In this document: positions 7,236 to 17,400 of the stretch, piece after piece | Numbering within the stretch: position 1 is the first letter of the stretch | Layout: every line of letters begins with the position of its first letter | DNA from: JBFHES01 sp041584015 | GTDB lineage: Bacteria > Bacteroidota > Bacteroidia > Bacteroidales > M50B96 | DNA: 33,225 bases | Reading direction: 5' to 3' | NCBI GenBank assembly: GCA_041584015.1 | Contig: JBFHES010000017.1 | Span: 1 to 33,225, forward strand | Notes under the pieces: generated by a model | The model's input: the letters and a program-made list of their open reading frames with translations, nothing else | Told to the model about the DNA's origin: nothing | Databases searched by the model: none | Position numbers and translations under genes: made by a program

Positions 7236-8153
7236 CTAGTTTACTTTAAAAGTTGTATCTCCTTTCTCAAGGAAGTTTACGATTTGTGTTGCAGCCGCAA
7301 TACCTGCATTGATATTTGCTTCAGAAGTTTGAGCACCCATTTTCTTTGGAGTGAAGAAATAGCGTCCTTCAAAATTACCTAACTCATCTTTACAAACAGG
7401 AGCAATGTCTGATGCATATTTAAAGTCAGCTCTTTCAGCAAAAGCTTTTTTCAATGAATCTTCGCAAATTACTTCTTTCCGAGCTGTGTTAATGATGGCA
7501 GCATTTTCCGGCATGCTCATCATCAAATCGAAATTGATCGAGTTCTTGGTTTTGTCGTTTGCAGGAATGTGCAATGAAATGTACTGGCATGTGCTGTACA
7601 ATTCTTCAACAGAGCCTAAAACTTTAACACCGTCTTTCTCAATATCGGCAGCAGCTACAAACGGATCGAAAGCAAATACTTCCATTCCAAAACCTTGTGC
7701 AATCTTGGCTACTAATTTGCCAACGTTTCCGTAAGCGTGAATTCCAAGTTTTTTACCTGAAAGCTCAGTTCCTGAAGTTCCGTTGTAATTATTTCGTGCC
7801 AATGAAACCATCATTCCAAGCGCTAGCTCAGCAACTGCATTTGAGTTTTGTCCCGGGGTGTTCATGGCACAAATACCTTTTTCGGTTGCAGCTTCCAGAT
7901 CGATGTTATCGTATCCTGCACCAGCACGAACAATAATCTTAAGATCGTTGGCTTTTTCAATAATATTGCGTGTTGCTTTATCGCTACGAATAATCAATGC
8001 ATCAGCATCTTTTACAGCATTTTCGAAATCAGCAACATCTGTATATTTTTCCAATAAAACCAATTCGTATCCAGCCTTGTCAAGAACGTTCTTGATTCCC
8101 GCCACTGCAGGTGCAGCAAATGGTTTCTCGGTTGCAACTAATACTTTAGTCAT
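7236..8153 (-). CDS. serA: D-3-phosphoglycerate dehydrogenase, short lysine-type
   Basis: First enzyme of serine biosynthesis: oxidises 3-phosphoglycerate to 3-phosphohydroxypyruvate with NAD+. The protein is 305 residues with only the catalytic and nucleotide-binding domains (Rossmann motif in GKKLGIHAYGNVGK; IRSDKATR, GAGYDNID, and the Arg of INTARKEV). It has no ACT or ASB domain, so no serine feedback site is visible. The catalytic histidine of the usual TPH motif is replaced by Lys270 (FFTPKKMGAQT). This matches the class of short dehydrogenases called type IIIK, known from Entamoeba histolytica and Bacteroidota. It lies 11 bases after serC. Its AAGGAGG ribosome-binding site overlaps the serC stop codon, which suggests translational coupling. 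Confidence 0.92.
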   Translation of the reverse strand: MTKVLVATEKPFAAPAVAGIKNVLDKAGYELVLLEKYTDVADFENAVKDADALIIRSDKATRNIIEKANDLKIIVRAGAGYDNIDLEAATEKGICAMNTPGQNSNAVAELALGMMVSLARNNYNGTSGTELSGKKLGIHAYGNVGKLVAKIAQGFGMEVFAFDPFVAAADIEKDGVKVLGSVEELYSTCQYISLHIPANDKTKNSINFDLMMSMPENAAIINTARKEVICEDSLKKAFAERADFKYASDIAPVCKDELGNFEGRYFFTPKKMGAQTSEANINAGIAAATQIVNFLEKGDTTFKVN

Positions 8154-8164
8154 GGCTATCCTCC

Positions 8165-9238
8165 TTATGAATGGTTTGCTTCAAATTCTTTCATTGCATC
8201 AACAAGTACCTGTACACTTTCAATTGGAAGTGCATTGTAAGTACTGGCACGGAAACCACCAACTGAACGGTGTCCTTTAATTCCAACACAGTCCTTAGTT
8301 CCTGCAAACTTTACAAATTCTGCTTCAAGCTCTTTGTATTGCTCATTCATTACAAAACAGATGTTCATTAATGAGCGGTCTTCTTTTGCAACAGTACCTA
8401 CGAACATTTTGCTTTCGTCCATAGCATTGTATAATAAATCAGCTTTTGCTTTATTTAGTTTATACATTTCATCAAGACCACCAATGCTTTTCACCCACTT
8501 CAAGGTTTCGCGAACAACAAAAATAGGAAGTACCGGAGGAGTGTTAAACATAGAGCCATTGTCAACTTGCGTTGAATACTTCAACATAGTTGGTATTGGA
8601 CGATCAGCAACTTTTTCTAAAAGTGCATCTTTAATAATGATGAAGGTTACACCAGCTGGTCCCAGGTTTTTCTGAGCACCACCATAAATCATGTCGTATT
8701 TAGCAACATCAACCGGACGGCTTAAAATGTCTGAAGACATATCAGCAATTAACGGCACTTTGCAATCATAGTCAACATGAATTTCGGTTCCTTTAATAGT
8801 ATTGTTTGTTGTAATATGGAAGTAATCAGCATCAGCAGGAACGTCATATCCTTTAGGAATGTAACTGAAGTTCTTGTCTTCTGATGATGCAACAACAACA
8901 ACATCGCCCCAAAGCTTTGCTTCTTTAATGGCTTTGTTCGACCACGTACCTGTATTTAGATAGGCCGATTTTGATTTCATAAAGTTATAAGGAATCATTG
9001 CAAACTGAGTGCTTGCTCCGCCACCCATGAACAATACAGAATATCCTTCAGGAATATTCAATACTTCCTTAAATAACTCAACTGTTTCATCGAAAATAGC
9101 AATGAACTCTTTGCCACGATGTGAAACTTCCATAATAGATTGGCCAATGCCGTCTAAATCAAGAACTGCCTTTGCAGTGTTCTCGCGAGCTGAGTCAGAT
9201 AATACGCATGGTCCAGCGTTAAAAATATGTTTTCTCAT
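8165..9238 (-). CDS. serC: Phosphoserine aminotransferase
   Basis: Second step of serine synthesis: PLP-dependent transfer of an amino group from glutamate to 3-phosphohydroxypyruvate, giving O-phosphoserine. The 357-residue length is typical. Recognisable segments are HIFNAGPCVLSD at the start, MEVSHRGKEF, LFMGGGASTQFAM, NTGTWSNKA, the PLP-lysine motif YGGAQKNLGPAG, and GFRAST near the end, which fits the substrate-phosphate-binding region. It is the first gene of a two-gene operon with serA and has its own promoter just upstream, overlapping the 3' end of the dehalogenase-like gene. No phosphoserine phosphatase (serB) is in the window. Confidence 0.96.
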   Translation of the reverse strand: MRKHIFNAGPCVLSDSARENTAKAVLDLDGIGQSIMEVSHRGKEFIAIFDETVELFKEVLNIPEGYSVLFMGGGASTQFAMIPYNFMKSKSAYLNTGTWSNKAIKEAKLWGDVVVVASSEDKNFSYIPKGYDVPADADYFHITTNNTIKGTEIHVDYDCKVPLIADMSSDILSRPVDVAKYDMIYGGAQKNLGPAGVTFIIIKDALLEKVADRPIPTMLKYSTQVDNGSMFNTPPVLPIFVVRETLKWVKSIGGLDEMYKLNKAKADLLYNAMDESKMFVGTVAKEDRSLMNICFVMNEQYKELEAEFVKFAGTKDCVGIKGHRSVGGFRASTYNALPIESVQVLVDAMKEFEANHS

Positions 9239-9287
9239 TGTATGAAATTTATAAGTTTTTATAAAATATTTCTGTTCAGAATTTTTA

Positions 9288-9318
9288 CAAATTTAGGATG
9301 AATTTTTAGATTATTAAA
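9288..9318 (-). promoter_or_regulatory. Promoter of the serC-serA operon
   Basis: On the minus strand TTTA (-33-like), 19 bases, then TAAATTTG (9295-9288), an exact -7 match. The -33 element overlaps the stop codon of the upstream dehalogenase-like gene. Transcription should begin near 9283, about 45 bases before serC. Confidence 0.55.
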
Positions 9319-10669
9319 TGATATCCATCCATTCCGGTATTTTTTTAGTTTTTGGCTTTTTTCCGTAGAATAGATCATCTAGGTGCAAGGCAATTTTACT
9401 AAACAGTTTGTTGTTTGAAATACCCCATTTTATTGCTGTATGCAAGGCATTGTTTGGATGTGAATAAGGACAAACTTTCATGCAAATACCGCAGTCGGTT
9501 CCACTAATATTCCAAAAGTAAAAGCAGGCATCTGAATTGATTTTCCAACGAGTGGTGCCGTTGTGATCTTCCATTGCTCCGTTGGGAACTGCGGAAGCCG
9601 GACAATTTGTGGCGCACTTTTTACAGTGTTCGCAGAAATTGATGATGCTATTGTCGGGTTTTGCCGTATTGGTATGCAGCGGCATGTTGGTGGTTACAGT
9701 ACTAATTCTCACGCGTGGGCCATATTTCTTGGTCATGAGCAAGCCCATTCTTCCAATTTCTCCAAGGCCTGCATCTCTTGCCACAAGCGGACAAACAACC
9801 TGATAACTTCCATCGATATGTGCTCTCGCATCGTAGCCCAGGTTTCTGATGAATTCTGCAATTTGAACCGCGACTGTTCCTGTACGCAGGTACTTGTCTG
9901 ATGACTCCATAATAACCGGACCCTGTGGTGAGGACGAAACATGATCCTCATTTTTCTCAATGATGATGGCTATGGCGTATTTATGATCGAGGTCTACCTC
10001 TTTGCCGTAGTCTTTTCCGCGACCAATTACTGTGTATTTATGGTAGTCTTTTAATGCTGTGATACCAATATCTGAAGCACCAATTTCTTTGCCCCAACGT
10101 TTAATGAACTCTGTAGTTTTATACCTGTCTGTTTTTTGTTGTTTATCAGCAATGGGGCCGGTAACCAACTGCTTTAAGGTGCCAACTACATTAAAATTTG
10201 CATCGGCAGCACTAAAGGTTGCCAAGTGATATTTTGAACTCTCAGGAGACAATAATCCAGGTTTTAACCTAAATTGATCGTCTGGCTTTTTGTGTTCTGG
10301 TCGGAGCTTATAATAATCTAGGAAGTTTTGCGAGCCGGGTTCAAGATTAGATCTGGAAAACATGATATCTCGTTCGTCTATTCTCGATAAGGGCGTGTTA
10401 TGATTTTTGTCGTTCTTTACTCTGATTGGCAATAGTAGTAGTACTATTGGTATAAGTTGCACGAGAATAATTATTGTTGAAATTGTCAGGCCGAAGTTGT
10501 CTATTTCAATCCATAGGATGAAGTTCGGAATGGAGAACAGCATGGCACTAGCGAGAAATAACAAAGCAGCTCGGGATTCTTTTTCATAAATTGATATTAT
10601 AGCTGCATAAATGAACACCACGAAAAAAATGATACCTAGCGTAAGATGTAGAATTTCATTGATGCCCAT
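9314..10669 (-). CDS. Membrane-anchored reductive-dehalogenase-like iron-sulfur protein
   Basis: A 451-residue protein. Residues about 7-29, 35-54 and 60-80 form three membrane helices, in place of the TAT signal of classical RdhA proteins. A soluble domain follows with the reductive dehalogenase/epoxyqueuosine reductase fold: DAGLGEIGRMGLLMTKKYGP then RVRISTVTTNMPL, which matches RdhA better than QueG. Two [4Fe-4S] motifs are complete: C346-x2-C349-x2-C352-x3-C356 and C382-x10-C393-x2-C396-x3-C400. Such enzymes use a corrinoid and the clusters to remove halogens from organohalides, often as terminal acceptors. The three-helix N-terminus could do the membrane-anchoring job of a separate RdhB. 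No rdhB, maturation or regulator genes lie nearby. A non-dehalogenating corrinoid/FeS reductase remains possible. Confidence 0.75.
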   Translation of the reverse strand: MGINEILHLTLGIIFFVVFIYAAIISIYEKESRAALLFLASAMLFSIPNFILWIEIDNFGLTISTIIILVQLIPIVLLLLPIRVKNDKNHNTPLSRIDERDIMFSRSNLEPGSQNFLDYYKLRPEHKKPDDQFRLKPGLLSPESSKYHLATFSAADANFNVVGTLKQLVTGPIADKQQKTDRYKTTEFIKRWGKEIGASDIGITALKDYHKYTVIGRGKDYGKEVDLDHKYAIAIIIEKNEDHVSSSPQGPVIMESSDKYLRTGTVAVQIAEFIRNLGYDARAHIDGSYQVVCPLVARDAGLGEIGRMGLLMTKKYGPRVRISTVTTNMPLHTNTAKPDNSIINFCEHCKKCATNCPASAVPNGAMEDHNGTTRWKINSDACFYFWNISGTDCGICMKVCPYSHPNNALHTAIKWGISNNKLFSKIALHLDDLFYGKKPKTKKIPEWMDII

Positions 10670-10691
10670 TGAATCGATTTTATAATTCAGT

Positions 10692-10722
10692 GCAATTTAT
10701 AGTTATAGGAAAAGAATTCAAA
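10692..10722 (-). promoter_or_regulatory. Possible promoter of the dehalogenase-like gene
   Basis: On the minus strand TTTG, 19 bases, then TAAATTGC. The -33 is exact and the -7 departs from TAnnTTTG at one or two positions. Confidence 0.35.
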
Positions 10723-11065
10723 GCTTGAGAGTCTATAATGCCTATGTTGTACAACTTGTTAATGATACTGTTGCATTGCTTCCTTAAGATTTAAGCTGAT
10801 TTAGTTCTTAGAATTTAACTAAATTGTTTGCCTCCGCTAACTGGAGATTTCAATATGCTTTGGTTAATCCTTCTGTTTTTATTCAGAAAAGAGAAGCCCG
10901 CGAACAACCCTTTTTTAAATGTGCCGTCTAATTGAAAGTTTTCATAATATGAGTGTCTACATCTAGCTAAAAACTTATTGAAGATGACTTATGCAGATGA
11001 TGAAAATTTGATTATTTTGCGTTCATTATTAAAGAATTAAGGATATAAACAAATACAAATACAAA
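10723..11065. other. Divergent intergenic region upstream of the surface-protein operon
   Basis: About 340 bases without an ORF. It holds a perfect 10-base palindrome GTTGTACAAC (10746-10755). Near the plus-strand gene there is a weak -7-like TTATTTTG (11012-11019), about 45 bases before the first ATG of the operon, without a clear -33. Nothing else is recognisable. Confidence 0.4.
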
Positions 11066-11452
11066 ATGAAAAAAAATAGCTTCATTTTAGCCCTTTTAAT
11101 TAGCTTGTTTTCACTCGGTTCTATAGCCCAGGAGTCAAGAACTTTGGTAGCTGAATTTGGTACTATGGAACAGCTAATTACTGTTGATGGGGAATCAAGT
11201 TATTCAGCTTTTATTATGATGGCCGATAAACAACAATTAGAAGATATTGTGGCTGCCTCAGGAAATCATGGAAGCTTTATTACTTTTGGTTTTGAGGAAG
11301 AAAAAAACGCGAATGGAACTTACAACTGTAAATTTACATTCGATCATAAAACATCTAATCAAGAACTTGCTAAGTATATGTTGCTTTTCGGCGTTAACAA
11401 TCTTAAAATTGCCGAGAAAGATTATACAACCTTGCAGTTAATTAACATGTAA
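11066..11452 (+). CDS. Small secreted protein, first gene of the surface-protein operon
   Basis: A 128-residue protein with a clear Sec signal peptide (MKKN...LALLISLFSLGSIAQ, cleavage probably after residue 21 or 22). The mature part is about 105 residues, mixed alpha/beta by eye, with one cysteine, no lipobox and no sorting domain, so it should be periplasmic or released. I do not recognise the family. The next gene, encoding a type B T9SS cargo, starts 12 bases after its stop, and the same order continues for two more cargo genes, so it is very likely co-expressed with them. It could be an accessory or folding partner, but this rests on position only. Confidence 0.8.
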   Translation: MKKNSFILALLISLFSLGSIAQESRTLVAEFGTMEQLITVDGESSYSAFIMMADKQQLEDIVAASGNHGSFITFGFEEEKNANGTYNCKFTFDHKTSNQELAKYMLLFGVNNLKIAEKDYTTLQLINM

Positions 11453-11464
11453 ATTTTGATTATC

Positions 11465-14449
11465 ATGAAGAAGAATTCTTTACTACTATTAATTGCAATG
11501 CTTGTGGTTAGTATACAGGGCTTTGCACAGCAATATTCAAATCACAGTTTCTTTCACGTTAATGCTGATACTTCTGTTTGTTTTGGTACCGATGCTTTGC
11601 TTACGGCAACTATAGACTCTAATATTTTTCTGTGGCCTGCTAACTGCACATCAACCTGCTACGATATAAACCAGGTTACTCATGCTCCGGTTACAGTAAC
11701 CGGCGGTACAAGTATTACTCCATCCTTACAAGATGATAAATTTTTTGGCCCGTTCAATATTGGATTCGATTTTTGTTTCTATGGAACAACCTGGTCACAG
11801 TTTTATGTTGGTACCAATGGTTGGATGAGTTTTAGTCCAATACCGAATACAACCACCGATCCATGGGTAGGAACAACTATTCCAAATTTAACCAACGGAG
11901 GAGGAACTCCAATTGCTCGAAATTGTATTATGGGACCTTGGCGCGATTGGTTACCAACAACAACTAATGGATCTACCATAAAATATAATTTAATGGGCGT
12001 TGCGCCTAACAGAAGCCTTGTGGTGACATGGCACGTGGCCTTATTCAGTTGTAATACGGTTTATGGCGATTTCCAGATTGTTATACACGAAACTACAAAC
12101 ATTATTGATAACCATTTAATTGATGTTCCTACCTGTATGACATGGCCAAACGCTGGTACATTTACACCTGGTTATGGAGTTCAGGGAATGCAAAACTTTA
12201 ACGCTGGTAAATGGTCAATTGTTCCTGGTAGAAACGCAACCCCATTTACAGCAGTAGGTGAATCATGGCAATATGTTCCTGCAGGAGCGCCAATAACTGA
12301 TTTTGTTTGGACCAACAACATAACAGGCCAGACTTTTACAGGTCAGTCAATAACTGTTACACCTGATTCTTTAGTGCCACATGTTTATACTGCTACGCTT
12401 ACCTCTTGTAATCACGATCTTATTAAAACGGTTGTGGTTAACCCAATAGCTTGTGGTGAACTTTCCGGCGAAAAGGAAGATGCTTTGTGCTGGGGATCCA
12501 GCGATGGTGAAGCCACCGTGATCATTAGCGAAGGAATTGATCCGTTTGATTTTATTTGGTACGATGCCTTGGGCAACATAATAAGCCAGAATATGGGATC
12601 AGTTGATTCTGTAAATACAGTCTTGAATCTTGCTGCTGGAACTTACGATGTTTCAGTGCTATCATTAAATGGCGCTAGCGTATTAGATACATTCTTTGTT
12701 ATTGGTCAGCCGCCTGCCATGAATTTAAGTTTAACAGGCTTGCCTGAGAATTGCGAAGGTTTCGAAGATGGTTCTATTTCTGTTGGTGTATCAAACGGTG
12801 AAATGCCTTTTAGTTATTCTACCAATGTTAGTGGACCGTTTACCTCGCCCGCAGCATTTTATGATTTTGAAGGTTTAGGAACCGGAACCTACGACATTAC
12901 TGTTAGTGATGTTAATGGATGCGAGGCTACCGGTCAGTATACGGTTGATTTAATAACCATGGATTTTACGACAACTCAAAAGAATATAAAATGTAATGGT
13001 TACGACAATGGTGAAGCTACCATGATACCTACCGGCGGTACACCTCCTTATTCATATTTTTGGAATAATGGAGGATCAACACCAACAATTTCTGATCTGC
13101 AAGCTGGATGTTATGACGTTACAGCTATGGATGTGAATGGTTGTGCTGTTTCTTCGACTATTTGTATAACTGATCCACCACCGGTGCAGCTTTACACTTC
13201 AGGCGATCAAACTATTTGTTTAAATCAGTCAGCCGGAATTACCGGTGCTACAATTGGTGGAACACCTCCATATCAGTATTTCTGGAATCCTGGTGGTTAT
13301 GCCTCAAGCTCAATTACAATTGACCCTGAAACCAGCACCGAGTATTGTGTTTATGTTAGAGATGATAACGGATGTTTAAGTGACGTTAATTGTGTTACCA
13401 TTTTTGTTAATCCTCCGCTCGAGATTGAAGTTAAAATTCTTAAAGATTCTATTTGCGAAGGAGATACAACAGCCATCGAAGCGTTTGTTAGTGGTGGAAA
13501 CGGTGGTCCATATTTTACAGAGTTATTAAGTGGTCCTATAGTAAACTCACCATTCAAGGTTAAACCGGATCATACTCAAAAGTATATTGTTGTGGGTAGT
13601 GATAATTGTGGAACTCCTAAAGTTCTCGATACTGTTCAGGTTTTTGTAGAACCGGCACCACCTATTAATATTACAGTTGATAAAATTAGAGGTTGTCCAC
13701 CTCTTGCCATCCAGTTTATGGATAACACCGCAGATATTGGTCAGTCATGGAGGTGGGATTTCGATGATTCCGATTATTTCAATAATTCAATTGTTAGAGA
13801 TCCGTTGCACGTATTCCGTAATACTGGTTTGTATGATGTGCAAGTTGAAGTAACTTCTGCATTCGGATGTGTTGCCGAAGCCACCTTGTACGAAACCATC
13901 GAAGTATTCCCAAGTCCTGAGTCAATATTTTCAACCGATAAGCAAACGGTAACAGTAGCAGATCCAGTTGTGGAATTCTATAACGAATCAGTTGGTGCTC
14001 AAGAGTATTATTGGATTTTTGATGTTGACTCTATCCAAGGGCCACATCCAACGCCATATTCGTTCCCTCTTGTGCCAGGAGAATACAGAGCAACCTTGAT
14101 GACCGAAAATCTTGAAGGATGTAGAGATACATCATATATGATTATAACTGTAGAGGAACAGGAAGATCTTTTCTATGCACCGAATGTATTGAATCCTTTA
14201 AGCAGATATCCTGAGAATCAAATATTCAGACCATTTATTAGTTTACTCGACGAATCAACTTTCCATATGTCTATTTATAATAGATGGGGAGAGCATGTAT
14301 TCGAAACTACAAATATTGAGCAAGGTTGGGATGGTAGAAATAATGCCGGTGAACTATATAAAACCGGAGTTTATACCTACTTAATAAATTTTGCTGACAA
14401 AAAAGGCAACCAGTTTCAGAAAACAGGAGTCATTAATTTAATGTATTAA
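11465..14449 (+). CDS. T9SS type B cargo with SprB-like repeats and PKD domain
   Basis: A 994-residue secreted surface protein. Order: signal peptide (1-21); an N-terminal beta-rich domain (about 25-275) with GFDFCFYGTTWSQFYVGTNG, a pattern common in large Bacteroidota surface proteins; SprB-like repeats (from about 333, 425, 505) of the type CNGYDNGEAT...GGTPPYSYFWNNG; two related Ig-like units (from about 578 and 660); a PKD domain (about 742-815) with WRWDFDDSD; a second PKD-like unit; and the gliding-motility-associated C-terminal domain (about 900-994; FYAPNVLNP...MSIYNRWGEHVFET...GWDGRNNAG...TGVYTYLI). That last domain directs export by the type IX system. The ATG at 11465 is preferred over an in-frame TTG nine bases upstream. 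Likely an adhesin or surface-filament component; no catalytic domain seen. Confidence 0.9.
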   Translation: MKKNSLLLLIAMLVVSIQGFAQQYSNHSFFHVNADTSVCFGTDALLTATIDSNIFLWPANCTSTCYDINQVTHAPVTVTGGTSITPSLQDDKFFGPFNIGFDFCFYGTTWSQFYVGTNGWMSFSPIPNTTTDPWVGTTIPNLTNGGGTPIARNCIMGPWRDWLPTTTNGSTIKYNLMGVAPNRSLVVTWHVALFSCNTVYGDFQIVIHETTNIIDNHLIDVPTCMTWPNAGTFTPGYGVQGMQNFNAGKWSIVPGRNATPFTAVGESWQYVPAGAPITDFVWTNNITGQTFTGQSITVTPDSLVPHVYTATLTSCNHDLIKTVVVNPIACGELSGEKEDALCWGSSDGEATVIISEGIDPFDFIWYDALGNIISQNMGSVDSVNTVLNLAAGTYDVSVLSLNGASVLDTFFVIGQPPAMNLSLTGLPENCEGFEDGSISVGVSNGEMPFSYSTNVSGPFTSPAAFYDFEGLGTGTYDITVSDVNGCEATGQYTVDLITMDFTTTQKNIKCNGYDNGEATMIPTGGTPPYSYFWNNGGSTPTISDLQAGCYDVTAMDVNGCAVSSTICITDPPPVQLYTSGDQTICLNQSAGITGATIGGTPPYQYFWNPGGYASSSITIDPETSTEYCVYVRDDNGCLSDVNCVTIFVNPPLEIEVKILKDSICEGDTTAIEAFVSGGNGGPYFTELLSGPIVNSPFKVKPDHTQKYIVVGSDNCGTPKVLDTVQVFVEPAPPINITVDKIRGCPPLAIQFMDNTADIGQSWRWDFDDSDYFNNSIVRDPLHVFRNTGLYDVQVEVTSAFGCVAEATLYETIEVFPSPESIFSTDKQTVTVADPVVEFYNESVGAQEYYWIFDVDSIQGPHPTPYSFPLVPGEYRATLMTENLEGCRDTSYMIITVEEQEDLFYAPNVLNPLSRYPENQIFRPFISLLDESTFHMSIYNRWGEHVFETTNIEQGWDGRNNAGELYKTGVYTYLINFADKKGNQFQKTGVINLMY

Positions 14450-14463
14450 AAACAGCAATAGAT

Positions 14464-17400
14464 ATGAAGAATCTAATGTTAACCATATTACTCGTTTTAG
14501 GAATTAGCATTACCGCTATGGCACAAATTACGCCTCCAACTCCTTTAACCATTAATCAAAATGCAAATCTGGTTGCCACCATTGAAGGGTTATTCACCGG
14601 ATGTGTTGAAGTAGATAGTATTGAGTTTATAGGAAACCCTCTTGCATACGGAAGCTTTGCCAATGGAACGGAAGCCATTGGCTTGGAGTCTGGTTTTGTA
14701 ATGTCAACCGGGAAAGTTATTACGGGTATGGGAACCAACTACCCTGGATCATCATGGCCATTCTGGATGCCTGGTAATGCTTTGTATAATCAAACTTTCG
14801 GATCGAATAGCTCAACAGATGCTCAAATTTTAAAGTTTATTGTAATACCTCATAATCACTTATTGACTTTACATTATGTATTTGCTTCAGAGGGGTATGG
14901 AGTAAACTTATCTTCAAACGAGGGGGTTGGAATCTTTGTATCAGGTCCTGAGCCGGGAAATGTAACACAATATGAAAATAAGAATATTGCAGTTGTGCCT
15001 TGGAATGGTGATCCAGTAACTGTAGCGAATGTCGGCCCTGGAACCGGACCAAATAGTAACCTTTATGTTTCAAACCCATTTGGAGGGCCAGGACACACTT
15101 ACGATGGATATACTGTTCCAATGATTGCAGAGATTGACGTTGTTCCGTGCGAGACTTATCATTTTACTGTGATGCTTGCAGATATTGAAGGCGGACAAGG
15201 TTTTGATTCAGCCGTGTTTTTAGATGCAGAAGGTATTAGTTCCGACTTTGATCTTGACTTAGTAAGTATTTCATTGGCTGGTGGCGAATTTGATATTTAT
15301 GAAGGTTGTACCAATCAATTAGTAGTTCAACGAATTAATCCGGATACATTAGAACTGCAACAGCCTTTCGATTTTACGATCGAACTTGGTGGCGATGCAA
15401 CTGATAGTATTGATTTTGTAGGGATAACCGATAGCACCTATACCATTCCTGGTGGTAGTTATTTTATGACACTCGATTATACCGCTGTTCTTGATAGCAT
15501 AATCGAAGGTGTTGAAACAATCGTATTTAATATCTCTCATGTGAGTCTTTGCGATTCAACTTGTGAGGGTATGTATTCAATGGAAATAGAAGTTATTGAT
15601 AACTTTGAGCTGGAAGCTGGGATTAGTATGAATGATACCAACATTTGTGCTTACCAAACATCTTTCATGTTGCTTGAGACATTTATTCCGCCAGATATGG
15701 ATCCTAATTTGGTAACCTACTCATGGAGCAATAATTCAACAGCAAGTAGTATAAACATAGCTCCGCCATTAGATGAATCCACTCTTTATGTGTGTACAAT
15801 AACAGATGTTTGTGGACAAACAGCTATTGACAGTGTTCGTATAACCAATTCAAGTTTTTCTGCTATCTCAATTGGAACGGTAGATAACCTTTGTTATGGC
15901 GATCATGAAGGGTCAGCAACTGTGCTTACTCAAAACGGATTTGAACCTTTTACTTATGAATGGGATCCTATTGCACTAGGTGTTACCAATGAAGGTTTCT
16001 TAGATAGTCTTCCATCTGATTATTATAGTGTAACCGTTTATGACTCTATTGGATGTAACCATAGCGGTACCTTCTTTATTAATCAGCCCGACTCGATTTT
16101 CACCTCTTTAACCCGACACAATCCTTTATGTTATCTCGATGCGAACGGATCTATCGAATTTCAGACATTTAATGGAGTACCTCCGTTTACCTATGAGTGG
16201 TCTACCGGCGACACAACCATGAATCTGGATAGCATACCAGAGGGAATTTATAGTATAACTGCGACTGATGCTAATGGATGTGAAGTTATGTCGACTGACA
16301 CGCTTGACGATCCGAATCTTCTTACCATGTGGTCATCACCCGATCAATATGTTTGTAAGGACCAAACCATTACACTTAATGCCATTGCATATGGCGGAAC
16401 GCCAACTTATTTCTTTGTGTGGGAGCATGGAGCATCAGGTTCGCAAGTGCAGATTACTCCGCAGGAAACAGCAACCTACATTGTTCATGTTGAAGATTTG
16501 AACGGATGTACAACCGAATCACAATCAATAACTGTTAATGTATATCCCGATATTTCAGTGGAGCTAACAACGCTTCATGACAGTATTTGTGAAGGAGAGC
16601 AAACAATTATTTATGCTGAGATACTTGGTGGTACTGGTGGTCCGTACGAGACAATTTGGTTCGATGGAGCAAGCTCTGATCTTATTCCTCCTCCTTATAC
16701 TGTGAGTCCAAATCAAACAACAGAGTATGAAATTTGGGCGAAAGATGAATGTGGATCACCAACAGGAAACTATACAATGACCATTGAGGTGTTTGAAGCA
16801 CCAGAAATTGAGATCCTCTCAGACTTCTTCGAGGGATGTGCTCCAATGACGGTTACCTTCATAGATACCATACCAGATGATGGCTATATTTACGACTGGG
16901 CAGCTAATGAAACCCATCCTGATAATGGGAAAACCTATGATTGGGATTTCGGTGATGGTGTATATGATATCCTACATAACAGAAGAAAGCCTACTCATAA
17001 ATATGAGAAAGAGGGAGTTTATGATGTATCGCTTACTGTAACATCAAAAGTTGGATGTTCCAGTAAAGCAACGGCATCACAAATGATTAAAATTTTCCCG
17101 AATCCAATTGCAAGATTCTATCCGGATCCGCTTGAAGCATCTATTATTAAGCCAATAATTTTCTTTGATAATGTTTCAACTGGGGCTTATTCTTCAACTT
17201 GGGACTTTGGAGACAGCACTGAGGTTTCGTATGCAACAACTCCAGAACATTATTACACCGAGCCTGGTGAATACGAAATAACATTAAATGTTGCCACAGA
17301 GCACGGATGTAAAGACGACTTCAGCCAGAATATTGTTATTAAAAATGAGTATACTTTCTATGCTCCAAACGTATTTAATCCGAATAGCGATATTCCTGAG

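Noticed and set aside
7858..8280. 140-codon plus-strand ORF across serA/serC
   Set aside because: Antisense to two clear enzymes, low-complexity composition, no homology seen.
9563..9901. Plus-strand ORF opposite the dehalogenase-like gene
   Set aside because: Its frame mirrors the cysteine-rich coding strand; no independent support.
9314..10669. Epoxyqueuosine reductase (QueG)
   Set aside because: Membrane helices, AGLGEIGR rather than AGLGWIGK, and the second cluster spacing fit RdhA-like proteins better; kept only as an alternative.
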